Origin: Bog-473 sp963787485
GTDB lineage: Bacteria > Actinomycetota > Acidimicrobiia > Acidimicrobiales > RAAP-2
Direction: 5' to 3'
Assembly (NCBI GenBank): GCA_963787485.1
Contig: CAWBDF010000006.1
Span: forward strand, 310,001 to 374,000
DNA length: 64,000 bases
Below are positions 1 through 10,831 of the stretch, one piece after another. The notes beneath the pieces are model-generated. The model was given only the letters and a program-made list of their open reading frames with translations. It was not told the DNA's origin and ran no database searches. Within the stretch, counting starts at the first letter, position 1; the number at the start of each line of letters is the position of its first letter. The position numbers and the translations under genes were made by a program.

Positions 1-1
1 G

Positions 2-169
2 AAGAAGAAGAAGTCCAAGGCCAAGGGCCACAGCCATCAGGCTGGAGCGTGGCGCTTGAGTCGCCCGGCCCGCAGCGTGTGCCCGCACTGTCAGGCGTCC
101 AAGACACCGCACGTCGTGTGCCCGAGCTGCGGCTGGTACAAGGGGCGTCAAGCGGTCGAGGTCGACTGA
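2..169 (+). CDS. rpmF: 50S ribosomal protein L32, 5' truncated
   Basis: The reading frame is open from the window edge to a TGA stop and encodes the C-terminal 55 residues of L32, a zinc-ribbon protein of the large ribosomal subunit. It starts with a lysine run, then has the paired zinc ligands CPHC and CPSC about 15 residues apart, followed by GWYKGR, which is the usual L32 ending. The true start lies before the window. The next gene, plsX, begins one base after the stop, matching the common rpmF-plsX arrangement that links ribosome and membrane-lipid synthesis. Confidence 0.93.
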   Translation, partial: KKKKSKAKGHSHQAGAWRLSRPARSVCPHCQASKTPHVVCPSCGWYKGRQAVEVD

Positions 170-170
170 C

Positions 171-1217
171 TTGAGCCGTCGGGGCGAGCGTCTCGCTCCC
201 GAAGTACTGGCGACGCTGCCCGTCGCCGTCGACGCCATGGGCGGCGACAAGGCACCGTCCGAGATCGTCGAAGGCGCCCGCCGTGCCGCCGTCGAGCACG
301 GTGTTCGGGTCGTCCTGGTGGGTCCGCCCGACCAGGTCGGCCACACCGGCGACCTCGAGCTCGTTCCCTGCACCGAGGTCATCGCCATGGACGAGGACGC
401 CGCCGGCGGGGTCCGCCGGAAGAAGGACTCCTCTTTGGTGCGGGCCGCCGAGCTGGTTCGGGACGGCAAGGCCTGCGCCATGGTCTCGGCCGGCAACACC
501 GGGGCGACCATGGCCTCGGCCCTGCTGCGCATGGGCCGCCTGCCCAGCGTGGTGCGGCCCTGCATCGCCACGCCGATGCCGCGCCCGGGCCGGACGCCGG
601 CCGTCCTGGTGGACGCCGGGGCCAATGCCGAGTGCACGCCCGCCATGCTGGTGCAGTTCGCGCGGATGGGTGCTGCCTACGTGTCGGCACGCTTCGGCAC
701 CGAGTCGCCCTCGGTCGGCCTGCTCTCCATCGGGGAGGAGCCGACGAAGGGCACGCCCTTGGTGAAGGAGACCCACGCCCTCCTGGCCGAGGCGGCGCGG
801 ACCGACGCCGGTGCGGCCGGATTCGAGTTCCTGGGAAACCTGGAGGGGCGCGACCTGATGCCCTCCCCCGCGGACGTGGTCGTCACCGACGGTTTCACCG
901 GCAACGTCACCCTCAAGTCCCTCGAGGGGGCGCTCCGGTTCCTCTTCGACGCCATGCTCGCCGTGTTCGGGACCGACGACACCACGCGGCAGGCGGCCGA
1001 CGTCCTGGTCCCCTACCTGATGCCGCTCGTGGCCGAGTTCGAGCCGGAGAACACCGGGGGTGCGATGCTCCTGGGGACCGACGGGGTGTGCGTCATCAGC
1101 CACGGCTCGTCGAGCGCCATCGCGGTCATGAACGCCGTTCTGGTCGCCCACGAGTGCGCCACACGGGGGTTAATCGACCAGGTCGCGGCGGCGGTGCGAT
1201 CTGGCGATCTCTCCTGA
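171..1217 (+). CDS. plsX: Phosphate acyltransferase PlsX
   Basis: PlsX converts acyl-ACP and phosphate into acyl-phosphate, the first step of phospholipid synthesis by the PlsX/PlsY route, and works as a peripheral membrane protein. The 348-residue product has the family hallmark VDAMGGDKAP at about residues 19-28, a central SAGNTGA motif and VVTDGFTGNV near residue 240. The start is a TTG immediately after rpmF, which adds about 16 residues compared with typical homologues. A slightly later start is possible. It is co-oriented with rpmF and with acpP, which supplies its carrier protein. Confidence 0.95.
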   Translation: MSRRGERLAPEVLATLPVAVDAMGGDKAPSEIVEGARRAAVEHGVRVVLVGPPDQVGHTGDLELVPCTEVIAMDEDAAGGVRRKKDSSLVRAAELVRDGKACAMVSAGNTGATMASALLRMGRLPSVVRPCIATPMPRPGRTPAVLVDAGANAECTPAMLVQFARMGAAYVSARFGTESPSVGLLSIGEEPTKGTPLVKETHALLAEAARTDAGAAGFEFLGNLEGRDLMPSPADVVVTDGFTGNVTLKSLEGALRFLFDAMLAVFGTDDTTRQAADVLVPYLMPLVAEFEPENTGGAMLLGTDGVCVISHGSSSAIAVMNAVLVAHECATRGLIDQVAAAVRSGDLS

Positions 1218-1279
1218 AAATCCCAGTTCAGAGACCTTAAACGGGCGGTCGAGGGCTTGGGACACGTAGACTGTCCACC

Positions 1280-1576
1280 GTGCCAGCCGAGACCCATACC
1301 AACCAAGGCCCCCTCGACCGGAGCGGGGTGTTCGAGCTGATCCGGGACCAGCTGGCCGACATCTTGGAGACGGACCCTACGTCGATCACCGAGGGCGCCT
1401 CCTTCGTCGAGGACCTCGACGCAGATTCCCTGGCCCTGATCGAGCTGGTCGAGGCCCTGGAGGAGGAGTTGGGGGAGCGCAGTGTCGGGTTTCGTATCGA
1501 CGACGAGGACCTCGAGGACCTGCGCACGGTTCGGGACGCTGTTGACTACGTCTACGCCAAGCTCGAGGAGGGTTGA
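1280..1576 (+). CDS. acpP: Acyl carrier protein
   Basis: Small acidic acyl carrier protein of 98 residues. The phosphopantetheine attachment serine sits in DADSL near residue 50, and the flanking helices (VEDLD, ELVEALEEE) are typical. It carries growing acyl chains for type II fatty-acid synthesis and feeds acyl groups to PlsX upstream. The start is GTG; the protein is about 20 residues longer than the usual 77-80, with the extra residues at the N-terminus. A 62-nt gap separates it from plsX, and the next gene, rnc, overlaps or abuts it. Confidence 0.93.
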   Translation: MPAETHTNQGPLDRSGVFELIRDQLADILETDPTSITEGASFVEDLDADSLALIELVEALEEELGERSVGFRIDDEDLEDLRTVRDAVDYVYAKLEEG

Positions 1577-2270
1577 GGCGGGCGCTGAGGGGGCGATCGC
1601 CCTGGCCGAGCGGCTAGGCCACACCTTCAGCGACCTGAGCCTGTTGCAACAGGCGCTTGCTCATCGCAGCTGGTGCGGTGAGCAGGAGGGAGGCGCACCT
1701 TCCAACGAGCGCTTGGAGTTCCTCGGCGACGCCGTGCTGGGCCTGGTCGTTGCCGGCTACACCTACGAGCGCTACCCCGATTTCGCGGAGGGAAAGCTGG
1801 CCAAGGTCCGATCCGCCGTGGTCAACGCCCGCGTTCTCGCCGAGGTGGCGGGCAGCCTCGGAGTCGGAGACGTCCTCTTGTTGGGCCGCGGCGAAGAGGG
1901 CTCGGGCGGCCGAGGGAAGGCCTCCATCCTGGCGGATGCCTTCGAGGCCGTGCTCGGTGCGGTGTATCTCGATGCCGGATGGGATGCCGCCCGCCGTCTC
2001 GTGCTGCGGGAGCTCGGACCAGCCATCGCCCGGGCGGGCGAGGAGCCCGACGACTTCGATCACAAGAGCCGGCTCCAGGAGAAGGCCGTGCGCGACGGCG
2101 ATGGCACCCCGCGTTATGTCGTCGAGGGATCCGGGCCCGATCACGACCGCGCCTACGTGGCCCAGGTGTTCCTGGGCGGGACCTGCCTGGGGGTGGGTGA
2201 GGGACGCTCCAAGAAGGACGCTGAACAGGAGGCGGCCCGGGCCGCTTGGGAGGAGCTGACCGGTGCCTGA
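1482..2270 (+). CDS. rnc: Ribonuclease III
   Basis: RNase III cleaves double-stranded RNA during rRNA and mRNA processing. The signature NERLEFLGDAVL, with its metal-binding acidic residues, lies near residue 75, followed by a second acidic site in DAFEAVLGAVY and a C-terminal dsRNA-binding domain (KSRLQEKA to KKDAEQEAA). The start is uncertain. GTG at 1482 overlaps acpP by 95 nt and gives 262 residues; an in-frame TTG at 1542 gives 242, closer to the family norm. Clear family similarity begins around position 1590. The 3' end overlaps mutM by 8 nt, indicating translational coupling. Confidence 0.93.
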   Translation: MSGFVSTTRTSRTCARFGTLLTTSTPSSRRVEAGAEGAIALAERLGHTFSDLSLLQQALAHRSWCGEQEGGAPSNERLEFLGDAVLGLVVAGYTYERYPDFAEGKLAKVRSAVVNARVLAEVAGSLGVGDVLLLGRGEEGSGGRGKASILADAFEAVLGAVYLDAGWDAARRLVLRELGPAIARAGEEPDDFDHKSRLQEKAVRDGDGTPRYVVEGSGPDHDRAYVAQVFLGGTCLGVGEGRSKKDAEQEAARAAWEELTGA

Positions 2271-3162
2271 GCTCCCTGAGGTCGAGACCCTCCGCCAGGA
2301 CCTCTCACGGGAGGTCGTTGGCCGCAAGATCAAAGCCGTCTCGGTGGCCAACGGCCGTTCGGTTCGACGCCATCCTTCGGCGAAGCACTTTCGGGCGCTG
2401 CTCGAGGGCCGCACCATCAAGTCCGTGGGGCGGTTGGGCAAGTACCTCCTCCTCACGTTGGACAGCGGCGACACGTTGGTCGTACACCTCGGGATGAGCG
2501 GTCAGCTTCTGCGAGTCAAGTCGGCCAAGGACCCCAAGCCCAAGCACACCCACGTCGTCATCACCTTCACCCAGGGCGGCGAGCTGCGCTACGTCGATCC
2601 GAGGACGTTCGGGGAGCTCTTCGTCTCGACCCCGCCGCTCAAGGCGGACGGCACACCGCTCAGCCCGGTGTCGGGGACCGCCGGTGGCGACGGCGACGCC
2701 ATCCGCAAGGCCATTCCCGAGCTTGCCCACCTGGGCTTCGACCCGATCGAGGACCTCATGAGCTGGGAGCGCTTCGGCGCATTGCTGCACCAGCACCACG
2801 GAGCGGTCAAGTCCCTGCTCATGGATCAGAGCTTCACCGCCGGGATCGGCAACCTCTATTCCGACGAGATGCTCTACCAGGCCGGTCTGCGCTACGACCG
2901 TCCGGCGGACTCGCTGACGGCGACCGAGGTGCGCCGGCTGTACCGAGCGATCGTCGAGACCCTGGCCGACGCCATCAAGCACCGGGGATCCTCGCTTGCC
3001 GACGAGCAGTACCGCGACCTCTTCGGCGAGCTGGGAGCCTTCCAGGGTTCGCACCAGGTCTACGACCGTGAGGGGCAGCCCTGCCGGCGGTGTCGGAACG
3101 TGATCGTCCGGGTGAAGTCCGGCGGCCGCTCCACCTTCTTCTGCGAGCACTGCCAAGTCTGA
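2263..3162 (+). CDS. mutM: Formamidopyrimidine-DNA glycosylase (Fpg/MutM)
   Basis: This base-excision repair enzyme removes 8-oxoguanine and ring-opened purines and nicks the abasic site. The product begins M-PELPEVE; the proline exposed after Met removal is the catalytic nucleophile and the following Glu assists. The beta-hairpin Lys is in RLGKYL, the helix-two-turn-helix is around AGIGNLYSDE, and the C-terminal zinc finger has CRRC and CEHC pairs. At 299 residues it is slightly longer than usual, with an insertion around residues 125-145. The GTG start overlaps the rnc stop. A tandem repeat starts 12 nt after the stop. Confidence 0.95.
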   Translation: MPELPEVETLRQDLSREVVGRKIKAVSVANGRSVRRHPSAKHFRALLEGRTIKSVGRLGKYLLLTLDSGDTLVVHLGMSGQLLRVKSAKDPKPKHTHVVITFTQGGELRYVDPRTFGELFVSTPPLKADGTPLSPVSGTAGGDGDAIRKAIPELAHLGFDPIEDLMSWERFGALLHQHHGAVKSLLMDQSFTAGIGNLYSDEMLYQAGLRYDRPADSLTATEVRRLYRAIVETLADAIKHRGSSLADEQYRDLFGELGAFQGSHQVYDREGQPCRRCRNVIVRVKSGGRSTFFCEHCQV

Positions 3163-3174
3163 CGGGGACGCTAC

Positions 3175-3382
3175 GGACCCCGGCGTCTACGGACCCCGGC
3201 GTCTACGGACCCCGGCGTATACGGACCCCGGCGTATACGGACCCCGGCGTATACGGACCCCGGCGTATACGGACCCCGGCGTATACGGACCCCGGCGTAT
3301 ACGGACCCCGGCGTATACGGACCCCGGCGTATACGGACCCCGGCGTATACGGACCCCGGCGTATACGGACCCCGGCGTATAC
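3175..3382. repeat. Tandem array, 13 copies of a 16-bp unit
   Basis: Thirteen contiguous copies of ggaccccggcgtatac fill the mutM-smc intergenic region. The first two copies read gtctac instead of gtatac; the other eleven are identical. Each unit carries the palindrome GTATAC, so these sites recur every 16 bp, about 1.5 helical turns. There are no spacers, so it is not a CRISPR array. The last copy ends 66 nt before the smc start, so the array may affect smc expression or chromosome structure. A related two-copy version lies near 15505. The array translates in every frame, but that is a by-product of its composition. Confidence 0.97.
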
Positions 3383-3448
3383 GGAGATTGCGGTCCAGGG
3401 ACGAATTGTGCCGCCCGGCGTCGCGAGCACCTTGTAGGGTCGCTGCGA

Positions 3449-6400
3449 ATGTTCCTGAAGTCGCTCAGCATGAAGGGGTTCAAGTCCTTCGCCGACCCGA
3501 CTGTGCTGCAGTTCGAGCCCGGGATCACGGTTGTGGTCGGGCCCAACGGGAGCGGGAAATCGAACGTCGTTGACGCTGTGACCTGGGTTCTTGGCGCTCA
3601 GGGGCCCCGGTCGCTGCGCTCGTCGAAGATGGAGGACGTCATCTTTGCCGGCACCTCGTCGCGCCCAGCGCTGGGCCGGGCCGAGGTTTCCCTGACCATC
3701 GACAACTCCTCGGGCAAGTTGCCCGTGGATCTCGCCGAGGTGACCATCACCCGGACGCTGTTTCGATCGGGCGAGAGCGAGTACGCCATCAATGGCGCCC
3801 CCTGCAGATTGCTCGACATTCAGGAGCTCTTGAGCGATTCGGGCGTGGGTCGGCAGCAGCACATGATCGTCGGGCAGGGCCAACTCGACACCGTGCTCAA
3901 TGCCCGTCCCGAGGACCGCCGCGCCATCATCGAAGAGGCGGCGGGTGTTCTCAAGCACCGCCGGCGTCGTGAGCGAGCGGAACGGAGGCTGGCAGCGACG
4001 GCTGAGAACCTGGAGCGGCTGGGTGACCTCGTCCGTGAGGTTCGGCGCCAGATCCGTCCCCTCGAGCGTCAGGCAGCGGCCGCCCGTTCTCACGACGTCG
4101 TGGCCTCGGAGCTCCTCGCGCTGCGGCACTACCTGGCGGGCGCAGAGCTGACCGATCTGCAGTCGAGGCGCAGCGCCGCCAGCCAGGGCCTGGCCGTGTG
4201 CCGAAAGGAGGAGCAGGAGCTCCATGAGGCGGTCCTGCTCCTCGACGCTGAAGCGACCTCGACCACAGCGGAGCTGTCCTCTCGGCGCGAGGAGGATCTG
4301 GCCAAGGCTCTGGCGCGAGTGCAGGGGCTCGTCGAACGGGCCCGAGGCCTCTCGGGCGTGCTACGCGAGCGGGGACGGGGGGTGTTAGCCGCACTCGATG
4401 CGGCCGCGGACGTCGATGTGGTCTCGACTCTTGAGGCTGAGGCGGCTCACCTCGCTGCTGAGCTTGCCTCTGCCGAGGCCGAGCAGGCTGCGGGCGGTGC
4501 CCCAGAGCGTGCCGAGCTGGCGGCGGCGGAGGCTCGACTCGACGAGGACGGCGCCGGGTTGCGAGAGGGCTGGACCGATTTACTCGGTGAAGCGGCCGAC
4601 CCTGAAGAGGCCATCGCACGGGCTCGGGCTCGAAATGAACTCGTTGCCCGGGCGGCAGCGCGGGAACAGCACGACATCGACGCGATTGGGACCCGGGTGG
4701 CCGCATTGGAACAGGGTCAAGCCGCCGCCGCCGTCCGCGCAGACCTGTCGGCCAAGGCGGCAGCCGATCTCGAGCAGGCCACTGCAAGATTCGAAGCGGA
4801 CCTGGCGGCCGCGACTACGGAGCTCGAGAGGGCTGCTCGGGCGGCCGAGATGGTGCAGGTCGAGACCGACGAGGCCGTAGATGCCCGCCACCGCGCCGCG
4901 GCCAGGGCCGAGGCTCTCGAGCGTGCGCTCGCTGAACTCCAAGGTGCCGGCGGCCGAGAGCTCTTGCGCCAGGTCGACGGGGTCGTGGGGTCGTTGGTGG
5001 ACCTGGTCGAGATCGACCAGGGGTGGGAAGCAGCATTCGAAGCGGCGGCCGGCGCCGGGGTGGCTGCGGTCGTGGTGGACGGACGCGCCTCCGCGCAAGC
5101 GGCCTTGGCCACGTTGCGCAAGCAGGGGGTCACGGGATCCGTGCTCGCCCCCCGCTCGGTAGAGCAGGTCGGAAGTCCGGAGCTGCCGCCGAGGAGCAGC
5201 GCCGAGCCCGTCCGACGACACGTCCGAGTGCGCCTTGGGGCCGCGGTGGCCGAGTCAGTGCTTGACTCCCTAGTTGGGAGGGCCGTCCGCGTCGAGGGGT
5301 GGGAAGAAGCAATCGACCTGTCGCTGGCGCGCGGTGACCTGGTTGTGGTGACACCTGAGGGCGACCGGTTCGCTGCCACGGGTTGGCGGGTCCGCTCAGG
5401 GACGGGCGTGGTGACTGCGGTGGCGGTGGAGGACGCGCAACGGCACGCCGACGAGGCAGCTACGGCAGCCGAGCTGGCAAAAACGAGGTTGACTGACGCA
5501 CGCGTTGGCCTGGCCCGGGCCCGAGACGCGCGGGCGGCTGCCGAGCGAGTCCTGGACCGACACGCCTCGGCGTGTTCGGCGGCCCGGTCCGACGTCGCGC
5601 GAGCTGCCGAGGAGCAGCGGCGATTGGCGGGGGAGCTCGAAGAAGGCCAGGCGACGATCACAGCCGCCCACCAGCGGCTGACCGACGTCACCGCCGAAGA
5701 GGCCCAGCTCGTTCGATCCCTTCGGGCTCTCGAGGACGCCGTCAACGCGTGGCAGGCGCTCGAGGCACGACGTGCCGAAGTGAGCGGCCGCCGCCAGGAG
5801 CTCGAGGTCAGAGTGGCCGGCGTTGCCGAGCGACGACGCGTTCTGGCTGAGCGCCATGCTGAGGTGGAGCGTCGACTGGCAGGTCACGCCGAGGAGCGCG
5901 CCACCGCGGCCACGCGCCGTGAGCGGCTCGAGGCCGCTGGACGTGCCCTGGCGCGGTTGAAAGCCGTTGTCGAGCGCGAACATGCCCGGCTCGATGCTGT
6001 CTTTGAGTCGCTGCGCCACGACTACCAGGACCAAGTCGACGCCGTGCGGGCCGGGGGCGAACGGCTCGAGCAACTCCGTCAGGACCGGCACACTGCAGAA
6101 CAGCGACTCGAAGCCGTGCGCGGTCGAACTCGCACCCTCGACCTCGAGGCCAACGAGGTGGACCTGCGCACCGAGGCGTTGCGCGAGCACGTTGTCCGTG
6201 ACCTCAATGCCACTCCCGACGACTTGATCGGATTGCCCGAGCCAAACGCGCCCGAGGGCTCGACACTGGCCAAGCACGCGGAGGATCTGGAGCGAAAGCT
6301 CGCCACACTCGGCCCGGTCAACCCCCTTGCGTTGGAAGAGCTCTCGGTGCTCGAGGAGCGGCACAAGGAGCTTGAGGCACAGGTCGACGACGTCCGCGGC

Positions 6401-6915
6401 GCACGGCGTGAATTGCACGAGGTCGTCCGGACGCTCGACCAAGAGATCATGACGTCCTTCGCCGCCGCCGCGGCCGACGTCAACGAGCATTTCTCCGCGC
6501 TCATCGCAATGTTGTTCCCCGGTGGGACTGGTCGCTTGATGCTGCTCGAGCCCGACGACCTTCTGAACACCGGCGTCGAGATCGAGGTCCGTCCGGCCGG
6601 CCGCAACGTCCGCCGCGTCTCGTTGTTGTCCGGCGGTGAACGCTCCATGGCCGCGTTGGCGTTCCTCTTTGCCGTGTTTCGCAGCCGGCCCTCACCCTTT
6701 TACATGCTGGATGAGGTCGAAGCTGCACTCGACGACGTCAACCTCAGCCGGTTCCTCACTCTCGTCCATGATTTCCGGGACGAAGCCCAGCTGCTCATCG
6801 TCAGCCACCAGAAGCGCACTATGGAGACCGCGGACGCTCTCTACGGCGTGACGATGGCGCCGGGTGGATCGTCGCAGGTAGTAAGCCAGAAGGTGGCAAA
6901 GGAGCCGTCGCCGGC

Positions 6916-6919
<4 letters not shown>
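3449..6919 (+). CDS. smc: Chromosome segregation protein SMC
   Basis: The 1156-residue SMC ATPase compacts and segregates the chromosome with ScpA/ScpB. The N-terminal ATPase head has Walker A GPNGSGKSN at about residues 32-40. Long coiled coils flank a hinge at roughly residues 500-640, and the C-terminal head has the signature LSGGERS near 1059 and Walker B FYMLDEVEAALDD near 1085. The length is normal. The ATG start is well placed, and the stop overlaps the ftsY start as ATGA. Codon composition is Ala/Glu/Arg-rich across the coils, which creates long spurious open frames on the other strand. Confidence 0.97.
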
Positions 6920-8069
<1,150 letters not shown>

Positions 8070-8073
<4 letters not shown>

Positions 8074-8348
8074 ACAGCACCGACCCAGGCGAGGAAGTGG
8101 CCACCCCGTGTGAGCACGGCCGAGCCCTGACCGACCGGCAAAAGCGGATCGTGGCGGCGGCCCTGGTGATCCACGTAACCATCGCCACCGTGACATTGCG
8201 CGATCTGTCGAATCGACCGGCGGTCGCCGTGCGTGGTCCCAGATGGCTTTGGCGCCTCTGGGTGTCGTTGAACACCACCGGCTCCATGGCCTATTGGCTG
8301 TTCGGCCGGCGCCGCTCAGTGCACGGTTTGAGCGTCAGCCCACCTTGA
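8070..8348 (+). CDS. Small membrane protein with PLDc_N-like motif
   Basis: A 92-residue product whose GTG start overlaps the ftsY stop (GTGA). Residues 30-45 are a hydrophobic stretch. Residues 58-78 (around PRWLWRLWVSLN and YWLFGRRR) resemble the short PLDc_N/cardiolipin-synthase N-terminal module, which is a membrane-anchor motif rather than a catalytic domain. There is no phospholipase HKD motif. It probably sits in the inner membrane, and translation is coupled to ftsY. Its 3' end overlaps the convergent FKBP gene by 14 nt. The function is unknown. Confidence 0.6.
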
Positions 8349-9008
8349 CCAGGTCGATCACGAACACCAACGTGTCGTTCGCCGCGATGCCCTGGGAACC
8401 CGGCGGCGGGGTGGCGCCGTAGCCCAAGCTCGGCGGGATGATCAGCTCGCGCCGTCCGCCCGCCAACATGCCGACGACGCCCTTGTCCCATCCGCGGATC
8501 ACTTGGCCGGCACCGAGGGTGAACGTGAAGGGCTGGCTGGTCCACGAGGACTGGATCACTTTCCCGCTCGAGTAGGTCGCCAGGACGTACTGCACCGACA
8601 AGGTCTTGCCCGGCAAGGCTTCTGCACCGTTTCCGGCAATGAGGTCGGCGCCTTCCAGTGTGGTGGGCGGCGCACCGGGGGGGACCGTGACCGTGGGGGC
8701 CGTGCCGGTGGTGCCGGCCGGCGAGCGGTCTGCGGGGGGGATGGCCGGGAGAGCGATCGGGATGCCGGCGTGCGCTGCGGCCGTCGTCGTGGTGGAGGCT
8801 CCGGCCGCATTTGCTGCATTGCCCGAGGTGCCCGAGGTGCCCGAGGTGCCCGAGGTGCCCGAATTCCCAACGCGCTCGATGTCGTCGTGGTCCCCGAGCC
8901 CGACCCGTTGGAGGGTGAGGAGCTGCAGCTGGCCAAGCCGAACAGGCCGAGGGCGCTGAGCGCCACTGCGAACGCGATCGTGCGGCGCGAGGAGCTGCCC
9001 AGAGACAT
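8335..9008 (-). pseudogene. FKBP-type peptidyl-prolyl isomerase lipoprotein, frameshifted
   Basis: Reading from 9008, the product begins with a basic n-region, a hydrophobic core and a lipobox ending LASC near residue 28, so it would be a secreted lipoprotein. After about residue 45 the frame changes near 8865-8880. The other frame continues with a (GTS)n linker encoded by 9-bp repeats (8821-8860) and then a complete FKBP domain: the VIRGWDKG, ELIIPPSLGYG and GIAANDTLVFVIDL motifs are all present. FKBPs catalyse prolyl cis-trans isomerisation, here outside the membrane. A one-base indel, real or from assembly, splits signal and catalytic domain. An in-frame TTG at 8616 could only give an unanchored domain. 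Confidence 0.85.
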
Positions 9009-9074
9009 GAGCCGAGACCGTAGCCCAGGGCGTTGCGGTGGTTGGGGCCGGGTCCCTGGCTAACCTGAGACTCC

Positions 9075-10694
9075 ATGTTCGACGCCCTCTCAGACCGCCT
9101 GGAGCGGATCTCGACCCGGCTGCGGGGCAAGGGGCGCATCAGCGAGGCCGACCTCGAAGAGTCGCTGAAGGAGATTCGCACCGCCCTGCTCGAGGCCGAC
9201 GTCGAGTTGTCGGTGGCTCGCCGTTTTTGCGACGGCATTCGGCTCCGGGTCAGCGCCGAGGCTCTGTCGAAGAGCCTGACCCCGGGCCAACAGGTGATCA
9301 GGGCCGTGCACGAAGAGCTCGTGGGCGTCCTCGGGGGCGAAACGCTCAAGCTCACCTACGCGTCGAGGCCCCCCACGGTCGTCCTCATGGCGGGCCTGCA
9401 GGGGTCGGGCAAGACGACCAACTCGGCGAAGCTCGCCTTGTGGTGGAAGCAGCAGGGTCGCAACCCGCTGCTCGTGGGAGCCGACCTGCAGCGCCCCGCG
9501 GCGGTGGAGCAGCTGCGCGTGCTGGGCGAACAGGCCGGCGTCAGCGTCTTCTCTGAGCAGACCGATCCCGTCCGCTGCGCGCAGGCCGGGTTGGAAGAGG
9601 CGCGGCGGCTCGGCCGCGACGTCTGCATCATCGACACGGCCGGACGACTGACGATCGACGCCGAGATGATGGACCAGATCCGTGCCATCTCGGCCGCCAC
9701 CGAGCCCCACTACACGTTCCTCGTGATCGACGCCATGATCGGGCAGGACGCGGTGGCCACGGCCAAGGCGTTCCACGACACGCTCGAGCTGAGCGGGGTG
9801 ATCTTGACCAAGCTCGACGGTGACGCTCGGGGTGGCGCGGCGCTCTCGGTCAAGGGAATGGTCGGCCGGCCCATCGCCTTCGCCAGCACGGGGGAGCGGC
9901 TGGGCGACTTCGACCTGTTCCACCCCGATCGCATGGCTGAGCGGATCTTGGGGATGGGCGACGTGCGCAGCCTCATTGAGCAGGCCGAGCGCACCATGGA
10001 CTCCGACGAGGTGGCCAAGAGTGCCAGCCGCCTCATGCAGGGTCAGTTCACCTTGGAGGATTTCCTCTCGCAGCTGCGTCAGGTCAAGAAGATGGGCTCG
10101 CTGGGCGGCCTGATGCGGCTCATGCCGGGCATGACCAAGGAGATGCGCCAGGCGGCCGGCCAGATCGACGACCACGAGGTGGCCAGGGTCGAGGCCATCG
10201 TGAGCTCTATGACGGCGGCTGAGCGTGACGACGTCTCCATCATGGACGGCTCTCGCCGCAGCCGGGTGGCCCGCGGATCGGGCACCAGCGTGCAGGACGT
10301 CAACGCATTCCTCAAGCAGTTCAAGGAGATGCAGAAGATGATGAAGGGGATGGCCTCGGGCAACCTGCCCAACCTCCCCGGGATGCCCAACATGGGCGCC
10401 ATGTCCGGGTTGAGCGGCCGCGCCGCCCGGAAGCTGGCCAAACAGGCGGCCGGCGCGGGTGGCCCCGGACCAGGTGGCGTCGCCGGGGACCAGCCCGACT
10501 TCGACATGCTGGCCCAACTCATGGGTGACGGTGCCGAGGATGCTGACATGAGCCTGGCCTCGGGTCTGCCCCCGGCCCTCCCCCTAGGTGTGCCCCCGGG
10601 CTTGGCGGGCGGTCCCCGTCCCGTGGTCAGCGCCAACAAGGGCACGAAGAAGAAGAAGAAAGGGGGCCGGGTCACGCCCCCCAAGGGCCGGTAG
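9075..10694 (+). CDS. ffh: Signal recognition particle protein Ffh
   Basis: Ffh is the GTPase of the signal recognition particle; it binds signal peptides and 4.5S RNA. The 539-residue product has the N domain, P-loop GLQGSGKTT near residue 110, DTAGR near 195, TKLDGDARGG near 250 and a Met-rich M domain with the SGSG-type RNA-binding motif (SRVARGSG) and repeated KMMKGM/LPGMPNMG. The C-terminus ends in a lysine-rich tail. It starts with ATG and is divergent from the FKBP gene with 66 nt between. FtsY upstream is its receptor. Confidence 0.97.
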   Translation: MFDALSDRLERISTRLRGKGRISEADLEESLKEIRTALLEADVELSVARRFCDGIRLRVSAEALSKSLTPGQQVIRAVHEELVGVLGGETLKLTYASRPPTVVLMAGLQGSGKTTNSAKLALWWKQQGRNPLLVGADLQRPAAVEQLRVLGEQAGVSVFSEQTDPVRCAQAGLEEARRLGRDVCIIDTAGRLTIDAEMMDQIRAISAATEPHYTFLVIDAMIGQDAVATAKAFHDTLELSGVILTKLDGDARGGAALSVKGMVGRPIAFASTGERLGDFDLFHPDRMAERILGMGDVRSLIEQAERTMDSDEVAKSASRLMQGQFTLEDFLSQLRQVKKMGSLGGLMRLMPGMTKEMRQAAGQIDDHEVARVEAIVSSMTAAERDDVSIMDGSRRSRVARGSGTSVQDVNAFLKQFKEMQKMMKGMASGNLPNLPGMPNMGAMSGLSGRAARKLAKQAAGAGGPGPGGVAGDQPDFDMLAQLMGDGAEDADMSLASGLPPALPLGVPPGLAGGPRPVVSANKGTKKKKKGGRVTPPKGR

Positions 10695-10831
10695 CGGCGC
10701 GGGAGCCCGCCACCGGCGCCATCTGTAACAATGGACGACCGGGCGTGTCCCTCGATACGCCAGACGTTCGACAGGCCGTCCCGCCAAACCGGTCTCGACA
10801 GGCCGTCTCGACAGTTGGAGGAGACCAACCC

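Noticed and set aside
3175..3382. CRISPR array
   Set aside because: The units are head-to-tail with no spacers between them, and the unit length of 16 bp is far too short for a CRISPR repeat.
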